Below are positions 1-7,637 of a DNA stretch of 31,962 nucleotides, in pieces; position 1 is the stretch's first letter, and every line of letters starts with the position of its first letter. Origin of the DNA: JBQCDV01 sp051960855 (GTDB lineage Bacteria > Actinomycetota > Actinomycetes > JAJZTN01); assembly GCA_051960855.1 (NCBI GenBank), contig JBQCDV010000229.1:1-31962 (forward strand), written 5' to 3'. A program made the translations under genes and the position numbers. Under the pieces are notes generated by a model that worked only from the letters and a program-made list of their open reading frames with translations, did not search any database and was not told the DNA's origin.

Positions 1-69
1 GCGCTCGACATGCTCGCCGCGATCCGCGGGGACCGGCCGCCCGCGCGTCCGGTGCGAGCGCTGGAGTAG
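1..69 (+). CDS. C-terminal end of an unidentified protein (partial)
   Basis: The frame is open from the first base and ends at a TAG at 67-69, giving the last 22 residues of a protein whose start lies outside the window. The tail contains an Asp-Met-Leu-Ala-Ala-Ile helix followed by an Arg/Pro-rich end, which is too little to name a family. It converges on the leftward LOG gene with an 18-bp gap and no clear terminator hairpin. That it is coding rests only on the uninterrupted frame and the typical GC-rich third positions. Confidence 0.5.
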   Translation, partial: ALDMLAAIRGDRPPARPVRALE

Positions 70-87
70 CGGCCGCTCAGGCGTCGG

Positions 88-693
88 TCAGGGCTCGGAC
101 TCGAGCAGCTCCTCGGCACTCGGGATACCGGGCGTCATCGTCGCGGCCTCGGCCCACCCCCGCTCGAGCGCGTCGAACGCCGCAGGGACCTCCCGCACCC
201 ACGACACCACGTCGCGCGCCGAGGGGCGGACGAAGCCTGACTCCGTCAGCTGCTCCACGAGGGAGCGCAGCGAGTCGTAGACGCCGTCGGGATCCAGGAC
301 CACGACCGGCTTGGCGTGCATGGACAGGCTCCGCGAGACCCAGATCTCGAGCAGCTCCTCGAGCGTCCCAATGCCGCCGGGCAGCACGAGGAAGGCGTCG
401 GCCCGGCGGTCCATCTCCGCCTTCCGCGTCCGCATGTCCGCGGTGACGATGAGCTCGTCCGCCTCCACGTCGGCGACCTCGAGCCGCCGCAGGGCCTCAG
501 GGATGACGCCGACGGTCTTCGCGCCTCCCGCTCGGGCAGCGTGGGCCACCGCACCCATGCACGAGACGCGGCCACCCCCACTTACGAGGTCATGACCGCG
601 CCGGGCCAGCTCCGCGCCGACCTGCTCGGCCAGGCGGACGTAGCGCTGCGAGATCGAGGTGCTGGACGCGCAGAAGACCGCGACCGTCGCCAT
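88..693 (-). CDS. LOG family protein (TIGR00730), short form
   Basis: This 201-residue protein belongs to the lysine-decarboxylase-like LOG family, whose characterised members hydrolyse nucleoside 5'-monophosphates such as cytokinin riboside phosphates to free base plus ribose 5-phosphate in the cytosol. It carries the diagnostic PGGIGTLEE motif, preceded by an Arg-Lys pair (TRKAEM) that helps form the nucleotide site, and an N-terminal Rossmann start (VAVFCASS). Length fits the roughly 190-residue plant-type LOGs. The ATG at 693 has a GGGGGAG ribosome site about 5 bases upstream. It lies 17 bp downstream of a second, longer LOG gene, so both are probably co-transcribed with dapE. The real substrate in this organism cannot be read from sequence. 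Confidence 0.93.
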   Translation of the reverse strand: MATVAVFCASSTSISQRYVRLAEQVGAELARRGHDLVSGGGRVSCMGAVAHAARAGGAKTVGVIPEALRRLEVADVEADELIVTADMRTRKAEMDRRADAFLVLPGGIGTLEELLEIWVSRSLSMHAKPVVVLDPDGVYDSLRSLVEQLTESGFVRPSARDVVSWVREVPAAFDALERGWAEAATMTPGIPSAEELLESEP

Positions 694-710
694 CGGAGCT
701 CCCCCGTCGG

Positions 711-1571
711 TCAGGTCCCGGCGATGTGCAGCCGGTCGTCCGCGTCGCGGATGAACTGCACTGCCTCGGACACGTCGTCGGTCACGGTGAACAGGTCGAG
801 GTCACGCTCGCTGATGTTGCCGCCCTCGAGCACCGCGGAGCGGATCCAGTCCACGAGCCCGCCCCAGTAGCCGGAGTCCATCAGGACGACCGGAAACGAC
901 GTCACCTTGCGCGTCTGCACGAGACACAGGGCCTCGAAGAGCTCGTCGAAGGTCCCGAAGCCGCCGGGCAGGACCACGAAACCCTGCGCGTACTTGACGA
1001 ACATCGTCTTGCGGGCGAAGAAGTAGCGGAAGTTGACGCCGATGTCGACCCACTCGTTCATGCCCTGCTCGAAAGGCAGCTCGATGCCGAGCCCCACCGA
1101 CACGCCACCGGCCTGCTGCGCCCCCTTGTTGGCCGCCTCCATCACGCCGGGGCCGCCTCCGGTGATGACGCCGTAGCCGGCGGCGACGAGCTCGCGCCCG
1201 AGCTGCTCGGCGACGCGGTACCGCTCCGAGTCCCGCGGGGTCCGGGCGCTGCCGAAGACGCTGACGGCCGGACCGAGCTCCGCCAGCGCCCCGAAGCCCT
1301 CGACGAACTCCGACTGGATCCGCAGGACGCGCCAGGGGTCGGTGTGGACCCAGTCCGAGGGGCCGCGGCTGTCGAGCAGCCGCTGGTCGGTCGTGGTCTC
1401 GTCGACCTGACCGCGCCGCAGCATGACCGGCCCCTTGAGCTTCGACGGCGACCCCGCAGCGCGCCCCTCCGGTCCCGGCGCCTGAGCCGCATCCGCCATC
1501 TGGGCCCTGTCAGCGCTGTCTGTCTCACTCGAGGCTGTGGCGCCCCCCGTCGTGCCTTCCTCCATCGCCAT
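711..1571 (-). CDS. LOG family protein (TIGR00730), long form
   Basis: A 286-residue paralogue of the next gene. About 90 N-terminal residues, low-complexity at first and then a conserved stretch (TTDQRLLDSRGPSDWVHTDP), precede the Rossmann core (SVFGSART, ITGGGPGVMEAANKGA). The PGGFGTFDELFE motif and the preceding Arg-Lys (FARKTMFVKY) are intact, so the predicted activity is again nucleoside-monophosphate phosphoribohydrolase. It resembles the longer bacterial LOG type. ATGs at 1571 and 1565 are both possible, and a start at Met25 (1499) cannot be excluded because the first 40 residues are poor in conserved features. It sits 35 bp after the dapE stop and 17 bp before the shorter LOG gene, suggesting one dapE-log-log transcript. 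Confidence 0.92.
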   Translation of the reverse strand: MAMEEGTTGGATASSETDSADRAQMADAAQAPGPEGRAAGSPSKLKGPVMLRRGQVDETTTDQRLLDSRGPSDWVHTDPWRVLRIQSEFVEGFGALAELGPAVSVFGSARTPRDSERYRVAEQLGRELVAAGYGVITGGGPGVMEAANKGAQQAGGVSVGLGIELPFEQGMNEWVDIGVNFRYFFARKTMFVKYAQGFVVLPGGFGTFDELFEALCLVQTRKVTSFPVVLMDSGYWGGLVDWIRSAVLEGGNISERDLDLFTVTDDVSEAVQFIRDADDRLHIAGT

Positions 1572-1606
1572 GGGCGCAGGCTAGTCGGCCCCGGAGTCGG
1601 CCCTGC

Positions 1607-2698
1607 TCACTGTCCTCGCAGCCACGCGCACAGCAACTCGGCGCTGCGGCGAATCTGCGCCGCGTCGACGTGCTCGTCCGCGCGGTGGGCGAAGGTCGGG
1701 TCACCGGGCCCGAAGTTGACCGCCGGGACCCCGATCGCGGCGAACCGCGCGACATCGGTCCACCCGAACTTCGGAGCCACCTGTCCTCCGACCGCCGCGA
1801 CGAACTCCGCCGCTGCCGGCCGGTCGAGCCCCGGTAGCGCTCCTGGGGCGCTGTCGGTGACGACGACCTCGTAGCCGTCGAAGACCTCTCGCACATGGTC
1901 TAGCGCCTCGGCCTCGCTGCGGCTGGGCGCGAAGCGGTAGTTGACCGTGACGACACAAGCGTCGGGAACGACGTTGCCCGCCACCCCGCCGCGGATGGCT
2001 ACCGCGTTGAGCCCCTCCCGGTACGTCAGCCCGTCGATCTCCACCTGGCGCGGCTGGTAGCCGCGCAGCCGGTCCAGCACCTCCCCGGCAGCATGGATGG
2101 CGTTGCTGCCCATCCACGAGCGCGCAGTGTGGGCGCGCTGCCCGGTTGTCGTCACCTCGACGCGAAGAGTCCCCTGGCAGCCCGCTTCGACAGCGGCGTT
2201 GCTCGGCTCGAGCAGGACGGCGAAGTCCGCCTCCAGGAGCTCGGGCCGGGTGCGAGCGAGTCGGCCCAGCCCGTTGCGCGCCGACTCGACCTCCTCGCAG
2301 TCGTAGAAGACGTAGGTGACGTCGCGGACGGGCTCGGGGACGGCGGCGGCAGCCGCGAGCATCGTCGCCACGCCCCCCTTCATGTCGCAGACACCGCAGC
2401 CGTGGAGGATCTCGCTGCTGCCGTCACCCGAGCGATCCCGGCGGACTGGCAGGTTGTCGGCGACCGGGACGGTGTCGAGGTGGCCGGCGAGGACGACGCG
2501 CTCAGCCCGGGACAGCGACGTTCGGGCCACGAGCACGTTGCCGTCACGCAGCACCTCGAGGTGCGGAAGGCCGCGCAGGGCTGCCTCCACGGCGTCGGTG
2601 AGCGGCCCCTCCTCCCCGCTGACCGAGGGGATGTCGCACAGCGCGACGGTGAGGTCGACGGGGTCGGCGGCCAGGTCGAGGACAGCAACGGGAGTCAC
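1607..2698 (-). CDS. dapE: Succinyl-diaminopimelate desuccinylase
   Basis: DapE removes succinate from N-succinyl-LL-2,6-diaminopimelate in the succinylase branch of lysine and meso-DAP synthesis. It is a cytosolic M20-family dizinc enzyme. The 363-residue product shows the expected ligands: His73 and Asp75 (AGHLDTVP), bridging Asp105 (CDMKGG), the general base pair Glu135-Glu136 (DCEEVES), Glu164 (LLEPSN) and His338 (FAHRADEH). The frame stays open far upstream, but homology begins at the GTG at 2698, which also leaves a 39-bp divergent gap to dapD. The divergent dapE/dapD arrangement is the one I recall for M. tuberculosis. Two LOG genes follow on the same strand, the nearer 35 bp downstream. 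Confidence 0.96.
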   Translation of the reverse strand: MTPVAVLDLAADPVDLTVALCDIPSVSGEEGPLTDAVEAALRGLPHLEVLRDGNVLVARTSLSRAERVVLAGHLDTVPVADNLPVRRDRSGDGSSEILHGCGVCDMKGGVATMLAAAAAVPEPVRDVTYVFYDCEEVESARNGLGRLARTRPELLEADFAVLLEPSNAAVEAGCQGTLRVEVTTTGQRAHTARSWMGSNAIHAAGEVLDRLRGYQPRQVEIDGLTYREGLNAVAIRGGVAGNVVPDACVVTVNYRFAPSRSEAEALDHVREVFDGYEVVVTDSAPGALPGLDRPAAAEFVAAVGGQVAPKFGWTDVARFAAIGVPAVNFGPGDPTFAHRADEHVDAAQIRRSAELLCAWLRGQ

Positions 2699-2737
2699 CC
2701 GCCCGAGACTAGGACCCGCTCTGGCAGGCTGGCCCGC

Positions 2738-3664
2738 ATGACGCGATCGGCTTGGGGTCATGGACTCGCCACGGTGCGCGAGTCCGGTCAGGTGCTCGAC
2801 TGTTGGTTCCCGTCGCCTCAGCTGGGCGAGCCCGACGGCTCGGCGGTGCCCGACGACCTGCAGGCCGCACAGCGCCACGACGCACTGCGTGGAGTGAGAC
2901 TCGAGGTCCGCACCGTCGCCATCGACCTCGACGCCGCGCCGGCCGATACCGCAGACGCCTACCTGCGGCTGCACCTGCTCTCGCACCGGCTCGTGCAGCC
3001 TCACGGGCAGAACCTCGACGGCCTCTTCGGCGTGCTGCCCAACGTCGTCTGGACCTCGGCAGGACCGTGCGCCGTCGAGGACTTCGAGACCACCCGGCTG
3101 CGCCTTGTCGGCAGCGGGCAGCGGGTCACTGTGTACGGCGTCGACAAGTTCCCGCGGATGACCGACTACGTCGTCCCGACCGGGGTGCGGATCGCCGACG
3201 CCGACCGCGTCCGCCTCGGCGCGCACCTGGCCAGCGGGACGACGGTCATGCACGAGGGCTTCGTCAACTTCAACGCCGGCACGCTCGGCACCTCGATGGT
3301 CGAGGGCCGCATCGTCGCCGGGGTCGTCGTCGGTGACGGCTCTGACATCGGCGGCGGGGCGTCCATCCTCGGCACCCTCTCCGGCGGTGGCAAGCACGTC
3401 GTGTCCATCGGGCAGCGCTGCCTGCTCGGCGCCAACTCCGGCTGCGGCATCTCCCTCGGCGACGACTGCGTGGTCGAGGCGGGCCTCTACCTGACGGCCG
3501 GGACCAAGGTGACACTGCCCGACGGCCGGGTCGTGAAGGCGCGGGAGCTGTCCGGGTCCTCCGGCCTGCTCTACCTGCGCAACTCCGTCACTGGGGCCGT
3601 GGAGGCGCGGCCGCGGACCGGGCACGGCATCGAGCTCAACGCCGCCCTGCACAGCAACGCTTGA
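2738..3664 (+). CDS. dapD: Tetrahydrodipicolinate N-succinyltransferase
   Basis: DapD transfers succinyl from succinyl-CoA to tetrahydrodipicolinate, the first committed step of the succinylase DAP route. The 308-residue protein matches the actinobacterial DapD class. It has an N-terminal alpha/beta region, then a left-handed beta-helix of hexapeptide repeats from about residue 150 to 255 (VRIADADRVRLGAHL, VVVGDGSDIGGGASI), then a C-terminal tail. Glu189 in SMVEGRI matches the position of the catalytic acid in the mycobacterial enzyme. The ATG at 2738 gives the expected N-terminus, and the 39 bp upstream must hold divergent promoters for dapD and dapE. The stop overlaps the TTG start of the next gene (TTGA), so the two are probably translationally coupled. 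Confidence 0.96.
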   Translation: MTRSAWGHGLATVRESGQVLDCWFPSPQLGEPDGSAVPDDLQAAQRHDALRGVRLEVRTVAIDLDAAPADTADAYLRLHLLSHRLVQPHGQNLDGLFGVLPNVVWTSAGPCAVEDFETTRLRLVGSGQRVTVYGVDKFPRMTDYVVPTGVRIADADRVRLGAHLASGTTVMHEGFVNFNAGTLGTSMVEGRIVAGVVVGDGSDIGGGASILGTLSGGGKHVVSIGQRCLLGANSGCGISLGDDCVVEAGLYLTAGTKVTLPDGRVVKARELSGSSGLLYLRNSVTGAVEARPRTGHGIELNAALHSNA

Positions 3665-4722
3665 GCACCCGCCCCGGCCAGCGCCGGCGACGTTCGTCAC
3701 GCCGGAGACCGAGACGGAACGCCGGACGCGGTCGCAGCCGTTGGCTGCGTGTGGCACGCGCCAAGGGGACCCGCCGGCTGGTAGCCGGCGCGGTTGTCGT
3801 CGTCCTGGTCGCGGTGGTCGCCCTGCTCGCTGAGCGGCGGGTCTTCATCGCCCCGTGGTCACCCGGGTGCACCGCAGCGATCCAGCAGGGCAGCGTCACC
3901 CTCGACCTGGAACAGGCGCAGAACGCCGCCACCATCGCCGGGGTGGGCCAGAAGCTCGGCGTCCCGCCGCATGCAACGACGATCGCGCTCGCGGCGGCCT
4001 ACCAGGAGTCGGACCTGCGCAACCTCGACCACGGCGACCGCGACAGCCTGGGGCTGTTCCAGCAGCGGCCGTCGCAGGGCTGGGGCACGCCGCAGCAGCT
4101 GCAGGACCCCGTCTACGCCGCGACGGCGTTCTACCGCGCGCTGGTCAAGGTGCCGGGGTATCTCACGCTGCCGGTCACGCAGGCCGCCCAGCGCGTGCAG
4201 CGCAGCGGCTTCCCCGACGCCTACGGCGACCACGAGCAGGACGCTCGCGTGCTGGCCTCGGCGCTGCGCGGGCAGAAGCCGGCCGCGTTCAGCTGCCGGA
4301 TCCCCACGCCGGAGGGGCCGCGTCAGAGCGAGGGCACCTCCGGCCTCACGCCTCGCGCCGCAGCGGTGCGCGCCGAGCTCACCCGCGTCTTCGGGTCACT
4401 ACCGCTCGGCGGCTTCGCCCCCGGCGGCGTCTCCACCGGTCATATGGAGGGGTCGGCGCACTATGACGGGCGCGCCATCGACGTGTTCTTCCGGCCGGTC
4501 GGCGATGCCACCCAGCATGCGCGCGGCTGGACGGTGGCCGAGTGGGCTGTGGCGCACGCCGACGCCCTGAAGATCGCGACCGTCATCTACGACGACCGGA
4601 TCTGGACGGCGGCGCGCAGCGAGCAGGGCTGGCGGGCTTACGCCGCACCGTCCGGACCGGGCAACCCCGACACCCTCCGCCACCGCGACCACGTGCACAT
4701 CGACGTCGTCGCGGGGAGCTGA
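3661..4722 (+). CDS. Membrane-anchored two-domain putative peptidoglycan hydrolase (SLT-like plus M15-like)
   Basis: The 353-residue protein has an Arg-rich cytoplasmic tail (1-38), one membrane helix (about 40-57), and two extracytoplasmic regions. Residues 85-210 resemble a lysozyme/transglycosylase fold: the Gln-Glu-Ser at 115-117, then Asn-Leu-Asp, then Asp-Ser-Leu-Gly-Leu-Phe-Gln-Gln is the pattern around the catalytic Glu of SLT enzymes, making Glu116 the candidate acid. Residues 230-350 resemble the C-terminal domain found in many actinobacterial proteins related to M15 metallopeptidases, with SAHYDGRAIDV (His267, Asp274) and HRDHVHIDV (His344, His346). Each region has family counterparts, but its activity is inferred. 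The TTG at 3661 overlaps the dapD stop by four bases, linking it to DAP synthesis. Confidence 0.8.
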   Translation: MSTRPGQRRRRSSRRRPRRNAGRGRSRWLRVARAKGTRRLVAGAVVVVLVAVVALLAERRVFIAPWSPGCTAAIQQGSVTLDLEQAQNAATIAGVGQKLGVPPHATTIALAAAYQESDLRNLDHGDRDSLGLFQQRPSQGWGTPQQLQDPVYAATAFYRALVKVPGYLTLPVTQAAQRVQRSGFPDAYGDHEQDARVLASALRGQKPAAFSCRIPTPEGPRQSEGTSGLTPRAAAVRAELTRVFGSLPLGGFAPGGVSTGHMEGSAHYDGRAIDVFFRPVGDATQHARGWTVAEWAVAHADALKIATVIYDDRIWTAARSEQGWRAYAAPSGPGNPDTLRHRDHVHIDVVAGS

Positions 4723-4755
4723 CGCGCCCTCCCCAGGGGCAGGCCGCCGGGACCG

Positions 4756-6063
4756 TCAGCGGTCGGCGAGCGGCACGTAGTCGCGCTCGGTTGCGCCGGT
4801 GTAGACCTGCCGCGGGCGCCCGATCTTGGTCTGCGGGTCGACCATCATCTCGCGCCAGTGCGCGATCCACCCGGGCAGGCGACCGAGGGCGAAGAGCACC
4901 GTGAACATCCGGGTCGGGAAGCCCATCGCCTTGTAGATCAGGCCCGTGTAGAAGTCGACGTTGGGGTAGAGCCGGCGCTCGACGAAGTAGTCGTCGTGCA
5001 GGGCCACGTCCTCGAGGCGCAGCGCGATGTCGAGCAGCGGGTCCTGGACGCCGAGGCGGCTGAGCACGTCGTCCGCGGTCTTCTTCACGATCGCCGCGCG
5101 CGGGTCGTAGTTCTTGTAGACACGGTGGCCGAAGCCCATGAGCTTGACGCCGGCCTCGCGGTTCTTGACGCGCTGGACGAAGGTGTCGACGTCGCCGCCG
5201 TCGGCCTGGATCCCCGAGAGCATCTCGAGCACGGCCTGGTTGGCCCCGCCGTGCAGCGGGCCGAACAGCGCGTTGATGCCGGCCGACACCGACGCGAAGA
5301 GGTTGGCCTGGCTGGACCCGACCATCCGCACGGTTGACGTCGAGCAGTTCTGCTCGTGGTCCGCATGCAGGATGAAGAGCAGGTCGAGGGCCTTGACCAC
5401 GGTGGGGTCGGGCTCGTAGGGCTCGACCGGCAGCCCGAAGGTCATGCGCAGGAAGTTCTCGACCAGGCCAAGGGAGTTGTCCGGGTAGAGCAGCGGCTGT
5501 CCCACGGACTTCTTGAAGGCGTAGGCCGCGATCGTGGGCAGCTTGGCCATCAGCCGGACCGTCGAGATCTCGACCTGCTCGGGGTCGAGCGGGTCGAGGG
5601 AGTCCTGGTAGAAGGTCGACAGGGCGCTCACCGCGGAGGAGAGCACGGGCATCGGGTGAGCGTCGCGCGGGAAGCCGTCGAAGAACCGCTTGAGGTCCTC
5701 CTGCAGCAGGGTGTGCCGACGGATGCGGTCCTCGAAGTCGGCCAGCTGCTGCTCGGTGGGCAGCTCGCCGTAGATGAGCAGGTAGGCGACCTCGGGGAAG
5801 GTGCTGCTCTCCGCCAGCTGCTCGATCGGGTAGCCCCGGTAGCGCAGGATGCCGGCGTCGCCGTCGATGTAGGTGATGGCCGAGGAGCACGAGGCGGTGT
5901 TGACGAAGCCGGGGTCGAGCGTGACCGCCCCGGTCGTCTTCAGCAGCGACGAGATGTCGAGGCCCGGCTGGCCCTCGGTCGGAGGCACCACGGACAGGGG
6001 CAGCTCGCCCTCGGGATAGGTGAGGACGACCTTGTCGTCGCTCCCGATGCCGCTCTCGCTCAC
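4756..6063 (-). CDS. gltA: Citrate synthase (type II)
   Basis: This enzyme condenses acetyl-CoA and oxaloacetate to citrate, the entry step of the TCA cycle. The 435-residue length fits bacterial type II enzymes (about 430). The catalytic triad is visible: His271 in GPLHGGANQ, His313 in GFGHRVYK and Asp370 in NVDFYTG. The oxaloacetate-site motif LHADHEQNCSTST is intact. Translation starts at a GTG at 6063 with a strong GAGGAGG site eight bases upstream. It begins 41 bp downstream of dapC on the same strand, so it may be read from the fdxC-dapC transcript as well as from its own promoter. Its 3' end converges on the hydrolase gene with a 33-bp gap. Confidence 0.97.
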   Translation of the reverse strand: MSESGIGSDDKVVLTYPEGELPLSVVPPTEGQPGLDISSLLKTTGAVTLDPGFVNTASCSSAITYIDGDAGILRYRGYPIEQLAESSTFPEVAYLLIYGELPTEQQLADFEDRIRRHTLLQEDLKRFFDGFPRDAHPMPVLSSAVSALSTFYQDSLDPLDPEQVEISTVRLMAKLPTIAAYAFKKSVGQPLLYPDNSLGLVENFLRMTFGLPVEPYEPDPTVVKALDLLFILHADHEQNCSTSTVRMVGSSQANLFASVSAGINALFGPLHGGANQAVLEMLSGIQADGGDVDTFVQRVKNREAGVKLMGFGHRVYKNYDPRAAIVKKTADDVLSRLGVQDPLLDIALRLEDVALHDDYFVERRLYPNVDFYTGLIYKAMGFPTRMFTVLFALGRLPGWIAHWREMMVDPQTKIGRPRQVYTGATERDYVPLADR

Positions 6064-6104
6064 TTGCTGGCCCTCCTCGTTGAGTCCCCGCGTGCTGTCG
6101 GTGT

Positions 6105-7235
6105 CTAGCTATCGGCTGGCGGCACTGCGCGCCGCTCCCGCGCCCAGTGCTGCAGGCGCTGCACAGCGGCGGCCACGCGCTCGTCGGTCGCCGTGAGGGC
6201 GACACGGACGTGGTCGGCGCCGGCGGCACCGTAGAACGTCCCAGGAGCGACCAGGATCCCGAGCTCCGCCAACGACGCCACGGTCTCGAGCGCGGGGTGC
6301 CCGAGAGTCGCCCAGAGGTACAGACCAGCCTCGGAGTGGTCGATGCGGAAGCCCGCCTCCTGCAGCGCTCCTCTCAGCAGCGTACGACGCTCGGCGTACC
6401 GCTGCCTCTGCTCGGCGGCGTGGAGATCGTCACACAGGGCTGCCCCCATCGCCGCCTGCACGGGGGCCGGCACGATCATGCCGGCGTGCTTGCGCACCTC
6501 CAGTAGCCGCGCGACCACGCTCGGGTCGCCAGTCACGAAGCCGGCGCGGTAGCCGGCGAGGTTGCTTCGCTTCGACAGCGAGTGCAGCGCGAGCAGCCCG
6601 GTGGGGTCGCCCCCGCACACGTCGGGGTGGAGCACGGACACCGGCTGGGTCTCCCAGCCCAGCTCGATGTAGCACTCGTCCGACACGACGAGCACGCCGC
6701 GGTCGCGTGCCCAGTCGACCACCTTGCGCAGGTGCTCGACGGGCAGCACCTTGCCTGTCGGGTTGGCCGGAGTGTTGAGCCACAGCAGCGCCGGCCGCCG
6801 CGGCCCGATGGCCGTGAGGGAGTCGGCGGCGAGCACCTCGGCGTCAGCCAGTCGCGCCCCGACGTCGTAGGTCGGATAGGCGATCTCCGGAATGACCACC
6901 AGGTCCCGCGGGCCCAGGCCGAGCAGCGTCGGCAGCCAGGCCACGAGCTCCTTGGTCCCGATCAGCGGCAGCACGGCGCGCTCGGGGACACCGACCACCC
7001 CCAGACGGCGCCGCATCCAGTCGACGGCGGCCTGCCGCAGCTCCGGCGTTCCGGCTGTGAAGGGGTAGCCGGGTGCGTCGGCGGCCTCGGCGAGCGCCCG
7101 CCGGACCACCTCAGGGGTGGGGTCCACGGGGGTGCCGACGGACAGGTCGACGAGGCCCGCGGGATGAGCCGCCGCGCGATCCTTGGCGGGCGCGAGGGTG
7201 TCCCAGGGGAAGTCGGGCAGCGCCCGGAGCGTCAG
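6105..7235 (-). CDS. dapC: Succinyl-diaminopimelate aminotransferase
   Basis: DapC is a PLP-dependent class I/II aminotransferase converting N-succinyl-2-amino-6-ketopimelate to N-succinyl-LL-DAP. The N-terminal signature LPDFPWDTLAP and DLSVGTPVDPTP is encoded upstream of the first GTG (7127), so the gene must start earlier. Starting at the CTG at 7235, which overlaps the ferredoxin TGA as CTGA, gives 376 residues and places GAGGGAG about ten bases upstream. The only nearer candidate is a CTG at 7220, which lacks such a site. The PLP lysine lies in HSLSKRSNLAGYR, and the substrate motif LNTPANPTGK is intact. fdxC directly before it matches the mycobacterial gene pair. Identity is firm; the start codon is an inference. 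Confidence 0.92.
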   Translation of the reverse strand: MTLRALPDFPWDTLAPAKDRAAAHPAGLVDLSVGTPVDPTPEVVRRALAEAADAPGYPFTAGTPELRQAAVDWMRRRLGVVGVPERAVLPLIGTKELVAWLPTLLGLGPRDLVVIPEIAYPTYDVGARLADAEVLAADSLTAIGPRRPALLWLNTPANPTGKVLPVEHLRKVVDWARDRGVLVVSDECYIELGWETQPVSVLHPDVCGGDPTGLLALHSLSKRSNLAGYRAGFVTGDPSVVARLLEVRKHAGMIVPAPVQAAMGAALCDDLHAAEQRQRYAERRTLLRGALQEAGFRIDHSEAGLYLWATLGHPALETVASLAELGILVAPGTFYGAAGADHVRVALTATDERVAAAVQRLQHWARERRAVPPADS

Positions 7236-7564
7236 TGCTCCGCTCCCTCACCCTGCGGCGGCAGGGCCTCCACCAGCGGGTGGTCCTTGTCGATCAAGCC
7301 CATCTTCGCCGCGCCCCCAGGCGAGCCCAGGTCGTTGAAGAACTCGACGTTGGCGGTGTAGTAGCCCTTCCACTGCTCGGGGACGTCGTCCTCGTAGTAG
7401 ATGGCCTCCACCGGGCACACCGGCTCGCAGGCACCGCAGTCGACGCACTCGTCCGGGTGGATGTACAGCGAGCGCCGACCCTCGTAGATGCAGTCGACGG
7501 GGCACTCGTCGATGCACGCCTTGTCCTTGACGTCGACGCAGGGCTGGGCGATCACGTAGGTCAC
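7232..7564 (-). CDS. fdxC: 7Fe ferredoxin, FdxC type
   Basis: A 110-residue cytosolic electron carrier. Cysteines fall at 9, 17, 21, 25, 40, 43, 46 and 50, the spacing of Azotobacter ferredoxin I shifted by one. By that analogy Cys9, 17 and 50 hold a [3Fe-4S] cluster, Cys21, 40, 43 and 46 hold a [4Fe-4S] cluster, and Cys25 is free. A C-terminal extension (QWKGYYTANVEFF) is typical of the actinobacterial form. The GTG at 7564 has a GAGGAGGAG site just upstream; the frame is open further but without homology. It is the first gene of a fdxC-dapC-gltA string and is divergent from an acetyltransferase gene, 73 bp apart. Confidence 0.96.
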   Translation of the reverse strand: MTYVIAQPCVDVKDKACIDECPVDCIYEGRRSLYIHPDECVDCGACEPVCPVEAIYYEDDVPEQWKGYYTANVEFFNDLGSPGGAAKMGLIDKDHPLVEALPPQGEGAEH

Positions 7565-7593
7565 GGCAGAACTCCTCCTCGATGGGCCGCGCC

Positions 7594-7599
7594 TAGTAT
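7594..7599 (+). promoter_or_regulatory. Possible -10 element for the GNAT gene
   Basis: TAGTAT fits the actinobacterial TANNNT -10 consensus and lies 38 bp before the GTG of the acetyltransferase gene, in the 73-bp gap divergent from fdxC. Read on the other strand, the same bases give GATACT, so one element could serve both directions. No convincing -35 is visible. Confidence 0.3.
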
Positions 7600-7637
7600 C
7601 GCGGCTGACAGCGCCGACGTGCAGCGGGGGGTGAGAC

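Noticed and set aside
2699..3757. N-terminal extension of dapE by about 350 codons
   Set aside because: The open frame continues antisense to dapD, but family homology begins at the GTG at 2698.
4583..6229. A 548-codon frame on the - strand over citrate synthase
   Set aside because: It is a different frame of the same region, rich in Arg and Ala-Pro, while the citrate synthase frame has all catalytic residues.
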